Origin: Rhea pennata
Taxonomy: Eukaryota > Chordata > Aves > Rheiformes > Rheidae
Length of the DNA: 64,000 nucleotides
Direction of reading: 5' to 3'
Assembly (NCBI RefSeq): GCF_028389875.1
Contig: NC_084671.1
Coordinates: 28,887,083-28,951,082, forward strand
In this document: one piece after another, positions 12,601 to 24,130 of the stretch
Layout: every line of letters starts with the position of its first letter
How positions within the stretch are numbered: the stretch's first letter is position 1
Position numbers and translations under genes: made by a program
The notes under the pieces: model-generated
What the model saw: the letters and a program-made list of their open reading frames with translations, nothing else
Databases searched by the model: none
Told to the model about the DNA's origin: nothing

Positions 12601-15600
12601 GGTTTTCTGTTCCCTTCTGTCTGTAGCTCTCATGCATGCTGGTCTGCACAGCGGGAATCTGTGGAGAGATTATCTCTCTCCACTGCACTTAGTGATGAGT
12701 GCCCTTGTTTCACCCAGTGTGGATGGTAGCCAGACATTTTGAGAAATTTGGAGTGAGACAAGGAGTTTTCTTGGCTTATATGTAGTGGCCAGATGCAATT
12801 CCAGCTCATGCTGAGGGATGCATCAAGCTAGTGTCACCCTGACTCTGGTCTGAATATTACAGAGGAGCAGACGCAGATGTTGTTTTCACAGTAGATTGTT
12901 CGCCTCTACCCCTACCAAGGATATCCCATGAAGAGAGAAAAATATATGACATTTGTTCTGGAAAAGGGCAGATCAGGGGCTGCTGTGGTCTGTTCTCCAG
13001 CGCTATACCTACTTGGGGATGAGGATTCCTCCTGGAACAGACAGGCCACAGGCATGGCCAGTGCTTGATCTAGAGCAGCTATCGGAGATATCTGCTTTTC
13101 CCTTGCTTGAGGGGTCTCCTACAACATCTTGACTGAACAAAAGCATAAGATATCTCCTTCATGGTGAGATCAGGAGTCCAGTGTTTCAAAGCAGATGGCT
13201 CTATCTTCTGTCTCTAGTAGTGGCAATAAGAGGTTCTATGAAAAGCAATCATAGAAGGGAGAGATTTTCCTTCACTCCTACCCCAGTGGATCAGCTTTTC
13301 CAATAACAGCAAAAGCAGACTTTAAGATTGGCTTGACCTGCGTAAGTAGCTCTGCAACGAGGAGGAGAATGAGAAGTGACTGCTGAGCCCTTCACATCCA
13401 TCACCAAAAAAAAGCATTAGTCAACAACTTGGGCTCTTTCTGTGATCTGTGTGAAATGGAGAGGGGCTGTGTGTGCTGGGAAGGTGTTTATCTCATGCAG
13501 GCCTTGCAGCAGGCTCCACCAACTAGCAACCTTGGCAGAGGAGCCCAGAACTCAAGGAGCTTTCTCTCTGTTCCGTGAAGGAGGCGATATTTAGGCTGAC
13601 ATGTTTGTAGAGCGAACCACTTTGTTCTGTATTAAGGAAGTCACAGAATCTTGGAATGGTTGAGGTTGGAAGGGATTTCTGGAGATCATCTAGTCCAAGT
13701 CCCCTGCTTAAGCAGGAAGTCATGGATCTATTGAGCCTTTACCTTTCATAGGTTGTGAGTAGACTTTTCTTCCTTTGAAAAGAGAAACTTGGATTTAAAA
13801 CAAAGCTAATCAGCAGTCATCTTTCCCTGCCAGGGTGGCTTTAGCTCTAGCCTTAGCCACTACCATGTAAATATTTCAAAGCTAGTGACCTTGCTTCAGA
13901 TATGTAAGAGTGAGCAATGTCAGTAAAAGCTTGGGAATAGGCTGACGAATTCTTCCCTGAAATTTCTGGGCAACTTTGGGCCATGCATGCAACTCAAAAG
14001 AAACAAAATGCAGGAAGACAAATTTCAGTGCAGAGGGAGAATGGAAATGATTGATGGGGGATAGGTTCAGCTCAGTTGGTTAGAGTGTGGTGCTAATAAT
14101 GCCGAGGTCGTGGGTTCAATCCCTGTATGGGCCGCTTGTTTCTGTGCTGCGCAGGGGGGTTGGACTAGATGATCTCCAGAGGTCCCTTCCAACCTTCCTG
14201 ATTCTATGGTTTACACTAAGGCTGGGCATCTACCAGCTGAGGCTCTGGTCTAGAAGAGCATGGCCAGCAAGAGGCAACCTTTCCAAGTCTCTGTCATTAG
14301 GTGAAGAGGTACTGACCCGAGATAGGATAGCCTCTTTCTGCTAGTATCATCTAGCAGGAGAAACCCTCTGTCTAGGGTTTTCTGATGTGAGTTTTGTAGC
14401 CTCTTCCTGGCTTGCTTTGCTGGCTGTCATGGTGACACACAATGTGAGAAAGATAGATAAACAGTGTGAATACTACAAACGCAATGAACTTCCTGAGTGA
14501 CAGCTATGGGGAAGGGACCAACAGGGCCTACTCAGAAAATAAAACTACAGATAAAAAAAAAAACAATTTAGCTATATTAATAATTTCCTTCTGGTCTTGG
14601 AGATAGCAAGTTGGTGAAGGACAGAGGATCACAGAGGACTCTGAACCGCTGCAGGGTTGTTGTCATTAAAGTGTCTCACTCGAGTATCTTCTGTAGATTT
14701 GGATCTCATATCAGTCATCAGTGGACAAATAGCTTTGTTTGGAACAGTGAATAGATTTTCTTCAGTCTAATAAATGCCATTCCTGTGGCTGGCATTTAGA
14801 TAGATTCTTTTTTTTAATTTTACATTTAAAAAATATCCTAGAAGTGTTAATGTGAGCATCACTTTTGAGGCATCAAGTGGAAGGATCATTCTGCTGAAAC
14901 TTGTACGTATTGTAAAGGCACAAGGGAAACTGCTGCAGTATGAACAAGCACGAGGACTTTCAAGCCCTGCTCTGTAGAGAGAAGTGCTGGGTGCCTGGGG
15001 ATTTCGGAATGATGTGAAGGAAAGAGGCAGAGACTTTGCTTCATTTAGCTTGTATTTAAGGATTTGCTTTCCTGGCTGATAGATTGCTGAGCATATCCAA
15101 TTTCTTGATTATATTTTAAACCCTTTCTGCTTCTTAGATATACTGACTGAAATAATTTCTTTTCTTCCTCTCACCTGTTTTCTTTCTTGTTGCAACCCAG
15201 TGCGAGCAGTTTTGTGTGCTTTTAAACTTCTGAAATTTCACCTGGCTTCTGCCTACGTCTGGGAGAGACCTTGGACAGACTCCATAGAAATTTGACCCTG
15301 CAAAATACTTCACAGCATGCTTGTCAAATACTACTATTCCAGATATTAAAGTAAGGGAGCAATTAAACTTCCAGGCAGAATCAAAGGAAATCCGCGTGCC
15401 ATTGTGCTGCGGTAGTGCTTCTGCATGGGAGCAGAAGGGTTGCATTTCCAGTTCGCTGGTCCTGATAAAAGCCTGATGGAGAACTGGATGCCATGTTTCA
15501 GCGTGGAAGATTTATGTCCAATGCCACTGGCAAAGTGCGGGGGAGACCCTAGGAGGTTGGCTGGTACCCAGAGCTGAGCTCATGGCTGGGGGACGCTTAT

Positions 15601-18600
15601 CGCTTGTGCTAACAGGAAGATGACGGCCGCTGGGACAACTTCCATGGAGCATTCACTTCTGGCAAGTCTGCCTTGCAGGAAGTTCTGCTTTATGGGAGAT
15701 TAGATAACTGACTGACATTCCCTTCCCTGCATTGCCCTCAGTGCGATACGTAATGTTAGATATTATGGACAGAGTCACCGAACTCTTGAAGGTGTCTGCC
15801 TTTCAGCAGCAGACTGAGGCATACTTCTTAAGTCAAAGGTCCCTAACCCTCTTGATCCTCTACTTTTGCCTCTTTTATTCTCATGTCATGCTAGAACTGA
15901 CTGTGAAGATGCTCATCTCTCCTGTGCTTTTTGTGTTGCTTTGGAACAGTCTCCTTTGATCTAGAGAAAAAATAGTAAAGCTTTGTCTTCAAAGTTTAAA
16001 GAGCTGGTGGTAAAAACTCCAGATTGCGCAAACCCTTTGAATCCTCTCTCCTCCCAGGCAGCATGTGTATGACTGAGACTTAAGAGCAATATAAACAACA
16101 GTGGTGGACAGCTTCCCTACTTTGGAGATCCCTTTGGGTTGTTTTCAGCAAAGCTGGGCACCCAGGGCTGAGGGGGGATCAAAGCATGTCCAGATCAGAT
16201 TACTTCTTTCTGCTTCTCCAGGTGGAGAGTTTTCCCTAATCCAGCTCCCCAGGTATTTCTGGTCTTTCATGGGAAAGCATGGAGGACTGTGGCTGCACCT
16301 GAACTCAGAGCTGTAGGCACGCAGAGCAGGCACATTTAATGAAGGAGAGATGTTTGGTATTGTGCTCTTGATTGTCCGGGGCCGAGTCACGCATGCATGT
16401 TTGAATCTGAATGTCCTCTATTCTCCTCATAGGCATAACATGGGGCAAGGTTGTGTCCCTCTATGCTGTGGCAGCTGGGCTGGCTGTGGACTGCGTGCGA
16501 CATGCACAACCGGCAATGGTTCACACCATTGTGGACTGCCTGGGAGAGTTTGTCCGCAAGACCTTGGTGACATGGCTGAAGAGGAGAGGAGGCTGGGTAA
16601 GAGATACTATCTGATCAAGCTAACTTCTATCCACACAGGGGCATGAGAAAATATCTGGGTTAATGAAAGTGTGAGTGCCTACCGTGCCGCTTGGAGACAG
16701 GCTTTATGCAGAAAAACACTGAGGGCAGATCTCATTCGGTCCTGTGGCCACCACCCTCCTACTTCTATTAGCCTCTGTGTAGCTCTGTTACTACTTCATG
16801 GTTCTGCCTGCAACAACATCAGCTATTATAGCCCCCAGCTTCCTGCACAGCTGTGCCAGACTAATTCAGTCTTGACCTGCTGGTGCCTCTTCTATTCCCA
16901 TCTTTAACTTCTCTGGAGCTGCCAGCCAGGCATAGCAGGAGGCTGCAAACAGGAATCATTCAGCCTAGGTGGCTGTTTTCTAGAAACTGGATAAATGAAG
17001 CTTGTCAACTTATTTCACCTTTCACCTGCCCCACAGCTCCCTAAGTCAAGGGTTAGCATATTAATGTAACTTCCACCAGAGGGAATGTTACGGAGTTATT
17101 GAAACCTGGTGGCTTGTGCCATGCCTGACCTGTCCCTGGTGATGCTCTGTGAGTAACTTCTTCTGATGTAGCTCAACTGTAGCTCAAGTCATAGCATGCT
17201 TGCACTTTGAAGGGCACGAACAGCACCCATTAACGGCACCTGGCAGTGGAAAGGCTCTTGGCTCTGTCACTGGTCTGCAACTGTGCATAAAGGCACCATG
17301 CTGAAACTGTGCATAAGGCACCATGCTGCTGCAGATTGCAGTGTGGTGTAAGCACTAGCTGGGTTTAAGCATTGGACTTTTAGGTTCTCTTTGCAGCCCA
17401 TGGGAAATGCAATGGTCCTGCAGAAGACAGGTCAGAGTAAGAGCTTTATTTAGGTGCTGTGGAACAGCCAGACACCTTTCTAGTGTCCTCCCCAGAAGCC
17501 TGAGATGGCTGGTTGGCTGTGTTAGGTGTCAGAAGCTGGGTGGTGTTCATATGTCTCGTGGTCTCTGAGCCTTTCTGGCAGGAATGGAGACGCTCCTTGG
17601 AGAAGTATAGCCTGAAGCACTTTGAAAGAAATACTGCCAGGCAGATGCCGCCTGGAGTTAAATGTTCCCATGTGATACCACAGAGCTCTTGGGACATCTT
17701 GTTCCTTTTCCAAACTAAGTCACAGCAGCAAGGTTCCTCCTTCCCAAGAAGTGATATTTGTTCCTGAGCTGTGAGGAAACAGGAAGGCACCCCTCCTCTT
17801 TCACACCCAAAGGGTGGTTGCTTCCAAACTGAGTCTTAGTCCCCTGTGCTGAGTCTTTCCAGGCTCTAGTAGTTTTAGTGACCTGAGTTCCCCAGGTGTA
17901 AAATCACCTGTGTGAGGGAGGGCAGCTGGGAAAGTAGTAGCATTCTGATTTTGCATCCCATGTATTTACTGCCTTTCATGCTGCCTTAAGTACCCCATGC
18001 CCTCTCTAAGACTGTGCGAGACCTTGAGACAAACTGGGCCAAGGAACGGTTTGGTCAGGCCTTTGATTTGAATGCTCTGATCTGATTCATTTTGTGGTTG
18101 CACAAACAGTTGTGCCAAGATAGAGAAGAGGATATCCTGTGAAAGAGGCTGATTAAGTGACACTGCTCCTAGAGGTGAAATGCCTGCCTCAATATTATTG
18201 TGAGGCTGACTTTGAGCTAGGTAGCTGTAGAGCTAGTTGAAATGTTTTCTCTGGAACAATTTTTCCTTTGGAAAAAAAAATTCATTAAAATTGAAATGTT
18301 GCGTAGGAATGTGTCTCCACCTAGTCTCCAACTAAATTTCTCTTTGTTTTGATAATGTGCATGCTTTGATAAGTTAACATCTTGTTTTGATTTCTGCGTT
18401 ACATTCTTGGACTTCAAAACGAAGTGTTTTGATAGTTCCAAATGGATGTTGTTTTGGAATGGTTGTTGTATAGCACATTTCCAACATTTTAATGAAAGCC
18501 ACCTTCTGACCAGAACTGATTCTTTGCAATGGAGGAGAAAAGCCCTGCCCCACTACTCGTTCCATGTGGTGTTCCTTCCTCTTTAGTCAACTAGGGCAGC

Positions 18601-20837
18601 CGTTGGATTGTGGTGGACATAGCCTATTTCGAGTATCCTTACCAGCAACTTTGGGCTACAGAAAGGAGGCACCTTCCCTCTAGAAACTCAGTGGTTTTGT
18701 CTGTCTGGGGAATGGCTGCAAATCCTTTTGCATCTTGGCCTATGTTTTCCTGAAAGTTCTTCCTCTTGATCTAGGCGCTGCAGCATGAGATTTCCCAGCC
18801 TTGTTCACAAGGGAGCCAGAACGCGACAGCTTTGTACTGGAGACCCTTTCATCTATGGCCTGACCTAGCTGTTTGTTAGTTTGTCTTGGCATGGAGTCCA
18901 CGTTTCTGCAGTGCACATGGTCCCAGTCTCTTACACATCAGTGCAGGTCGAGGCTGCCAAGAGGAACCACCGTCCTCTGAGCTGTTTCAGGAAGGCCAGT
19001 GTGGAGGTCTTGGAAAAGCATTTGAAAGTCTCCAGTCAGCAGTAGGTTCCCAGATAGCTCCTTTGCGTGGCAGAGAAAGCCCCCTTCTCCAAGAAAACCC
19101 ACCCCCAAAAAACCTCTTAGAGGAAATGAGATACTTAACCCTTTGAAATATCATCTGTCCCTCGGAGGAGTTTGCAGCCTCGATAGTGGCTTTACAGTAG
19201 AATGGAAAGGTTTTTAGCAGCTGTGGCATACGTTCGCTACAAAGAAGAGCGTAAGGCTTGAACTTGTCGGATGAATAATTAACAGGCAAGGATCAAACTG
19301 CCATCACAACAGTTTATCTCTGCCTCACGGGACTGAAAGATTTATTTAATGAAGCAGCTTTGAGATTTTCAGTTCCAGTGCCTTATCAGGCATTTTTAAT
19401 CTGGATAACAATAGTTAAGGCAATTGCTAAATAGCTGAGTAATTTTATTTATTTAGGCAAGTGCCATATGAGTTTGTAACATTTGGATTTGCAGGCCTTT
19501 CTAACTGAAAAGTCTGTCTACAAATCCAAATTAGAAATTGGCTGTTTGATTGTTTGAGCAGGGAAATGATGTGCTGTGTGTTTGTGGCTCTGTTCGGGAG
19601 TAGCCCTGGCAGAACTAACCCCTGCTACATACTGAAGGTGACATGTTCAGGCCGTTGATTGCTGTGGCTTATGTGCTTCTGATGGCAGCACCTCCTGATG
19701 TGCCACGGTGAGGTGGTTGCCTGTGGTGGGGCTTAGCTTTGAGGGCTTCACACTTTCTCATCTGGAAGTTGCCTCTCTGCAGCTGCAATCAACCCCATGT
19801 GCATATTTAGGCCTGGCACTCGTTCACGTGAGGCACTAAAGCTAGTAGCTAGTTCGTCTTAGGTTTCTTAGAGAGTGATCAGCTCCCCTAACATCTGAAT
19901 ATCCCTGCATAGATGTCTGTCCGTCATAGCCTCCCTTGACAAGAGGCACCTTGACACAATTACATTTTTAATTTGACACCCTTGCTAAAACCTGAAATTG
20001 GACAGGCTGAATCAGTTCAGGCTTTTTTTCAATGCAAAGTGAGTGAGATACATGAGTAACAAGGTTGTTACTTGAAACCAGCTGCCCAAATGATCTTTAA
20101 ATCTGACCCATGCGCGTCTGGGAGGCATCTTTGCCTGTATACACATTTCCACAAACAAAGCCTGCATTACATGGGAATTAAATTGGGGTTGGCTTGCCTG
20201 AATTAGTTCCAAATAAAACATTAAGGCAAGAGGAAAAAGTGCAAGCAACTTGAGCTGATGTTAAACAGGACAGCCTCTGGGAAGCATCTTGTCTGTACAG
20301 AAAAGGATGAGAGTGCTGATGGAGCCAAGGCTCTTTTGAAAAGAGGAGAAAAGACATTTCTTTCATGTTGTTATTCAAAATGCTGAATATTTACAGTCTT
20401 TCTGTAGCATTTCTTTTCCCCTGTGTGACTTCTCCTTGTTGACACAGGATGAAGAAGGTGTATTTCACAGAGCTCCTGAGCTCTGTGATACCTCTTGAGC
20501 TCTGTTTAATGCCTTACAGTGCATGGCACAGCCAGAGCAAGCGTTTGGAGCTGTTTGTGGGATGGCAAAGTGCTGCTGCAGAAGCGGTGCAGTGGTACTC
20601 GTGGGTTGTGGGGTACCCGAGGGGCTGCAGCAGTGCTGCTGGCGTTCTGTGAGCATCGTTCGGGGCATCCATTGTCATCAGCGCTGATGATCTCTATTTT
20701 CTCTCCTCTAGGCAGACATCACAAAATGCGTGGTGAATACCGACCCCAGCCTTCGCTCTCACTGGCTTGTGGCTGCCATTTGCAGCTTTGGGCACTTCCT
20801 CAAGGCTATCTTCTTCGTCCTGTTGCCTGAGAGATGA
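3406..20837 (+). CDS. BOK: BOK, Bcl-2-related ovarian killer; complete coding span, four coding exons
   Basis: Multidomain pro-apoptotic Bcl-2 family effector that permeabilises mitochondrial/ER membranes; in the family it is regulated largely by proteasomal turnover. Exons 3406-3628, 8160-8288, 16433-16596 and 20712-20837 join in frame to 213 residues plus stop, close to the 212 I recall for human BOK. Visible parts are the BH3 helix at about residues 67-83 (core LLRLGDE), BH1 about 109-130 ([12 protein letters not shown]), BH2 about 164-179 (TWLKRRGGW) and a hydrophobic C-terminal anchor about 190-210 ending LLPER. All introns are GT-AG with phases 1, 1 and 0. The last intron follows the BH2 Trp, the position conserved across Bcl-2 genes. 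The start is chosen because ATG 3406 has A at -3 and G at +4 and an in-frame TGA lies 21 bases upstream at 3385. No frameshift or stop was seen, so the gene appears intact. A non-coding first exon probably lies further upstream. Confidence 0.97.
3629..8159 (+). other. BOK: BOK intron 1
   Basis: GT-AG intron of 4531 bases that interrupts the BH3 core codon. No CR1 fragment was recognised in it. It contains a T-rich tract at about 5146-5174 and an open frame of unknown meaning at 4409-4669. The rest shows nothing I can name. Confidence 0.9.
5146..5174. repeat. Poly(T)/pyrimidine tract
   Basis: T-rich run broken by three C bases, ending in an 18-base or longer T stretch. Low-complexity sequence inside BOK intron 1. 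Confidence 0.8.
8160..8288 (+). CDS. BOK: BOK coding exon 2 (BH3 second half to BH1 start)
   Basis: The acceptor TTTCTAG ends at 8159. The reading frame gives [20 protein letters not shown] and continues to AAQIFTAG. The donor GTACTG starts at 8289, in phase 1. The residues GDE complete the BH3 core begun in the previous exon, and the exon stops inside the BH1 motif. Confidence 0.96.
8953..9362 (+). mobile_element. CR1 LINE, 5'-truncated 3' end
   Basis: About 410 bases of the conserved avian CR1 3' portion. Recognisable blocks are the CCTATGAGGAACGGCTG stretch, CACAGGAAGTTCCACCTGAA, GAGCACTGGAACAGGTTGCC, GACTAGATGATCTCCAGAGG and a terminal ATTGTATGATTCTATG. The orientation is sense to the window. 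CR1 copies are usually severely 5'-truncated like this, and no reverse transcriptase frame remains. Confidence 0.93.
11052..11125. repeat. Imperfect tandem duplication, about 36 bases x 2
   Basis: The block GAAGAAGGTTGTG...CAGTGGAGGTCACT is followed by a second copy, GAAGAAGGTTGTGACC...CAGTGCAGGTCACT, with a few differences. A local duplication inside BOK intron 2. Confidence 0.7.
13641..13722 (-). mobile_element. CR1 LINE 3'-end fragment (reverse)
   Basis: Reads TCACAGAATCTTGGAATGGT followed by GGTTGGAAGGGATTTCTGGA and ATCATCTAGTCCAAG, the reverse complement of the CR1 3' terminus. It is a short, diverged copy. Confidence 0.88.
14056..14214 (+). mobile_element. tRNA-Ile-headed SINE with CR1 3' tail, copy A
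   Basis: The head (about 14056-14133) resembles tRNA-Ile(AAU). It shows an A-box-like CAGCTCAGTTGGTTAGAG, an anticodon loop CTAATAA and a B-box-like GGGTTCAATCCC, then GGGCC. After a spacer of about 25 bases it runs into a CR1 3' tail (TTGGACTAGATGATCTCCAG, then GGTCCCTTCCAACC and GATTCTATGG). Fusion of a Pol III tRNA promoter to a LINE tail is the diagnostic structure of a CR1-mobilised SINE. It lies in BOK intron 2, in sense orientation. A free tRNA gene is unlikely given the tail and the poor acceptor stem. Confidence 0.88.
16433..16596 (+). CDS. BOK: BOK coding exon 3 (BH1 to BH2)
   Basis: The acceptor CTCATAG ends at 16432. The frame reads [20 protein letters not shown] and ends WLKRRGGW, with donor GTAAGA from 16597 in phase 0. 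It contains the remainder of BH1 (WGKVVSLY), the central hydrophobic helices and the first half of BH2. The intron after the BH2 tryptophan is a conserved feature of Bcl-2 family genes. Confidence 0.96.
17279..17328. repeat. Tandem duplication of 25 bases
   Basis: Two adjacent copies of AACTGTGCATAA(A)GGCACCATGCTG occur, differing by one A. A recent-looking local duplication in BOK intron 3. Confidence 0.85.
20465..20488. repeat. Inverted repeat, 11-bp perfect stem with 2-base loop
   Basis: TCACAGAGCTC, then CT, then GAGCTCTGTGA. It lies 223 bases before the last BOK coding exon; any effect on splicing is speculative. Confidence 0.9.
20712..20837 (+). CDS. BOK: BOK coding exon 4 (BH2 end, C-terminal anchor, stop)
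   Basis: The acceptor TCCTCTAG ends at 20711. The frame begins [18 protein letters not shown] and continues through a hydrophobic helix ([20 protein letters not shown]) to PER and the TGA at 20835-20837. The hydrophobic stretch is the membrane anchor/helix 9 region of BOK. Confidence 0.96.
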   Translation, partial: ADITKCVVNTDPSLRSHWLVAAICSFGHFLKAIFFVLLPER

Positions 20838-21850
20838 ATCTGATCTTCCAGTTGCAGCCCCGTACCCCATCTCCTCCCCCACTCCAGAAGCAGTGGCAAC
20901 AGCAAACTCTGAGGAGGAGGAAGAGAAGAAAAAAAATGGGACAAAAAAAAAAAAAAAAAAAAAGGCTATTTCTTCTCTCTCTTCAACTATGAGCAGCTGA
21001 CCAGCCCTGGTCTCCTTTTTGCAGCCCCAGGAACCTTCTCTCCTGCTCACCATTATCCCTTCAAGAATCTTGTTTACCTGGGTGACTTGTGTGAGACTTG
21101 GACCATGCCAGTGCCTGGGCAGACTGATTGCAGCTGTGTGTGGTGTGGACTGCCAGATATCCGTTTGTTACAATTGTCTTACACACTTAACGCTAATGGC
21201 AGGCAGAGGGGAGGAGGAAAGGGATGATGTCTGAAATGGAGTAGTGAATGCAGAGGGAGAGTGTCCCTCCTTTGCTCAGTGGAATTTCCCTTTCAGCCCT
21301 CGGACTTGCCTTTCGTCTGTCCTTGTTGTTACATTTGTGCTTAAGCTCTATCTCCTCCTTCATAACTCTGACTTGTTAGACTCTCTCCACAGTGCAAAGT
21401 GGCTGAGGGAATAATGTAGTTGTGGCTTTTTAACATGATGAAAAACATCCTGTGGTCAGACGCTTCCCCCTGTGAAGTATCTTGGAAACCACTGAGTGGC
21501 TAAAGAAGGGAGAGGACTAAAGGGCAATTGCATTTGAGATGGTCAGTAAGCCATTTCAAACAGGAGAGTGAGGGCAATGCCTTCAGATGACAGCTTGGGT
21601 TTTAACGTTATGAAGAAGAGAGAGTTTTTCTCCGGTGCTATTCGAGCAGAGCTAAACCTATAAGTAGGACTGGCTGGGGGTTGGGGCACGTGCGGCAATA
21701 AGGGAACCCGGGAGTGGACTCTCTGATGTTTTGAAGGGGGAAAGCCGCGTCAAAAGCGATTGATCTATGTTTCTCCTTTGACGTCTTCAGAAGTGCGACT
21801 TGCAGTCTTCTGTTGTGGCAAACAATAAAAGAAAAAAGGTGATGTCTCAC
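20838..21850 (+). other. BOK: BOK 3' untranslated region (predicted)
   Basis: This runs from the BOK stop to just past the first AATAAA downstream (21824-21829). It contains a 21-base A tract at 20943-20963 preceded by a purine-rich stretch. The end is inferred. Further AATAAA hexamers near 22627, 23299, 23956 and 24203 could serve longer transcripts. Confidence 0.6.
21824..21829 (+). terminator. BOK: Candidate BOK polyadenylation signal AATAAA
   Basis: This is the first canonical hexamer after the stop codon, about 990 bases downstream, and a GT-containing stretch follows within 40 bases. Assigned by position and motif only. Confidence 0.55.
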
Positions 21851-22361
21851 TATTGCGAAGGGTATTGTATTTGCTTCCACAGTTAAAAATTCCAAAAAAG
21901 GCCAGACCAGTGCAGAGACACAAACCCTCAGTCCATGCTAAAAATACTTTGGCTTTTCCCCTGGTAGAACGTGTTAACATGTTAAAACTACAATTTGCCT
22001 GGATCGTGCTAGGATTTTAACCCGTGTTGTTACCGTGTCAGAAACAGGCTGATTTCTCTGATAGAAACCTGGCCTTGCTGCCATCTGAAGGGGAATGCCG
22101 TGGAGCCTCTTCTTGGCAGGAGCCTCGCTGGAGACGCCCTGCTAGACGCTTTGACACTAACAGCATGGTGTCCCCCCAAAAACACTGTTTTGTGTTAGGT
22201 TGCATATGGCATTATAGGGATTTTTTGGCTTTTTACTCGTCTATGGAACGTAAATGCAGCTTTGCCAGCAGGGCTACGCACGCAGTGCCGCATGTTTTAC
22301 CAGCTGAGTTTAGTGGAGCTCTTTTAATAGTAAATTAATCTCTGGGGAGGGAAACCCATAG

Positions 22362-22396
22362 AAAACGAAACGAAACAAAACAAAACAAAACAAAAC
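22362..22396. repeat. (AAAAC)n / (AAACG)n pentanucleotide repeat
   Basis: GAAAACGAAACGAAACAAAA followed by four more AAAAC-type units. Simple repeat shortly after the predicted BOK 3' end. Confidence 0.9.
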
Positions 22397-24079
22397 ACTC
22401 CGCCCTCCCCCAGAAAACCCTACCGAAAACTCACCCACAACAAGAAAACCCCACATTTTATTTTTTTAACTGAAGCTGTGTGCTGCCTTCGACCACGTCT
22501 AGACAGACCTTGGCTCCGCTACAAAATGTTTGTAGGGGGATTTATGCTGGCAAAGTTCCTAGTGTGGATGTTGCCCTGAGGGTTGTGCATTTTTGTTTGT
22601 TTGTTTAAAGCTTGCAACAGGTTCCCAAATAAAACCAAGTTGCCAAAGGACTTTTATTTTCCTTTTTTTTCCCCCTTCCCCTGCCCTCGCATAGCCGTAA
22701 CAGCATTAGGGGTTTTGCTGGCACCTCTCCTGTTTGAGATTTTCTCCCTTAGCTTCCTGACAAATCTCCGTATGCAAACTTAGTTTGTGCATAGTTTACC
22801 CGCTGAACAACAAGCAGTTTAATCATCAGGAAGAAGGTCCCTTCTGATCTGCCATAACTGCAGTAACAGCGGTAGCGTTCACTGTAGGGGAATGCTGCTT
22901 TGCCTTTTTAAGAATTTTTTTAGGACCTTTTTGAAAACCAGAGTTTCTTTGGATTTCTCAATCTGTCCCCCAGAGTGTTAGCAGATCTGGAGAGAGGAAT
23001 CCCTGAGTGCCGGAAATACCCATGTTGTGTGCTGACTTGGACAACTTAGCAGCTGGCAAAACGCAGCTCGCCTTGCCACGACCAGTGTTTTACGAAGTGT
23101 ATGTGAGCTGCTGAAGCTAACACAGTCCAACATTGCAACCGTGGAGACCTTTCTCCATTTAGATGTTGTTTTGGAATGTAGTGCTTCAGGCTGTGACTGC
23201 TTTTTGAGTAAACAAATGATACCAGATGGACTACTAAGGAACATAAAGAGTTAAATACGTCAATTAAGTCCGTTTAACAAGAAGATAAGGCTGATAAGCC
23301 AAATAAAGCAACATTGCTTGAAAGGAATGTGTGTGGGTGGGAAGGGGGTTGCATACACAGGCAGCCAAAGTTTCTAACAGGAAGCCGCTGATAGCGAAGA
23401 GCTGCTGAAGCTGCCCGTGAATGGGTTTCCGTCCTTCACATGCACCCGAAATCTGGTGGCATTCATGTAGTCCGGGTTGCATGGAGAGCTTAGGAATCCT
23501 CGGGATTTCTCTTGTATCCTTTTCCAGAATCAAATGCAACAGAGCCAGCTGGAAGAGTGTTTACGGAGGAATCTGGACCAGCAGTTTCCACCAGCTTGAG
23601 TTCTTCAAGCTGGACCTCTCTGGCTTTCCACGTTCTTCTTGCGTTCGCTAGCCCCTGCAATGTACTTAATGGAGCGCCTCGAAAGGTGTGCTGCTCGTCT
23701 TTCCCTTGCGCTTTTCAACCAGTGTGATGCTCCGTCTATCCTGCTTGCTGAGCGGGTGCTTCTCACGCAGTGCAGTGGGCTGCTGTGGGAGAGCCTTAAG
23801 GAGCAGCTCCCACCAAGTGGCAGCTCTTCCACCACCGCCGACTCCCTTTTTTATTTTGGCCTGGAGCTTTTGGAGCTGCAAGTGTGTGTCGGCATCTGCT
23901 CCCGTATGACTTCTCATTCCTTGTGCAATAACCACACCAGCACTTGTCTTGCTACCAAAATAAACAGCAAACGGAATTACACCCAGAGTGTTGTGCATTT
24001 GGGAAACAACAGTCTCGAGTCTGATTCAGCCAAGTATTTATATTGCATTCAGTTTTAATTGTAACATTTCGACATCTCA

Positions 24080-24130
24080 GAGTACTTCCAGAGGTCCTTC
24101 ACAACCTCAAATTTTCTGTGGTTCTGTGAT
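24080..24130 (+). mobile_element. Diverged CR1 3'-terminal remnant
   Basis: ACTTCCAGAGGTCCTTCACA followed by ACCTCAAATT and TTCTGTGGTTCTGTGATTTT matches the CCAGAGGTCCCTTCCAACC...TTCTGTGATTCTGTG end of CR1 with several changes. Confidence 0.6.

Larger units (their letters stand above)
8289..16432 (+). other. BOK: BOK intron 2
   Basis: GT-AG intron of 8144 bases. It contains a CR1 3' end at 8953-9362 on +, a CR1 fragment at 13641-13722 on -, a tRNA-Ile/CR1 SINE at 14056-14214 and an imperfect tandem duplication at 11052-11125. I see no other exon-like or named sequence in it. Confidence 0.9.
16597..20711 (+). other. BOK: BOK intron 3
   Basis: GT-AG phase-0 intron of 4115 bases within the BH2 motif. 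It contains a 25-base tandem duplication at 17279-17328 and an 11-bp hairpin at 20465-20488. No transposon or exon was recognised in the remainder. Confidence 0.9.

Noticed and set aside
14056-14133. Possible free tRNA-Ile(AAU) gene (also 50453-50524)
   Set aside because: The acceptor stems are poorly paired, several conserved positions are changed and each head is fused to a CR1 tail, which marks SINEs and not tRNA genes.
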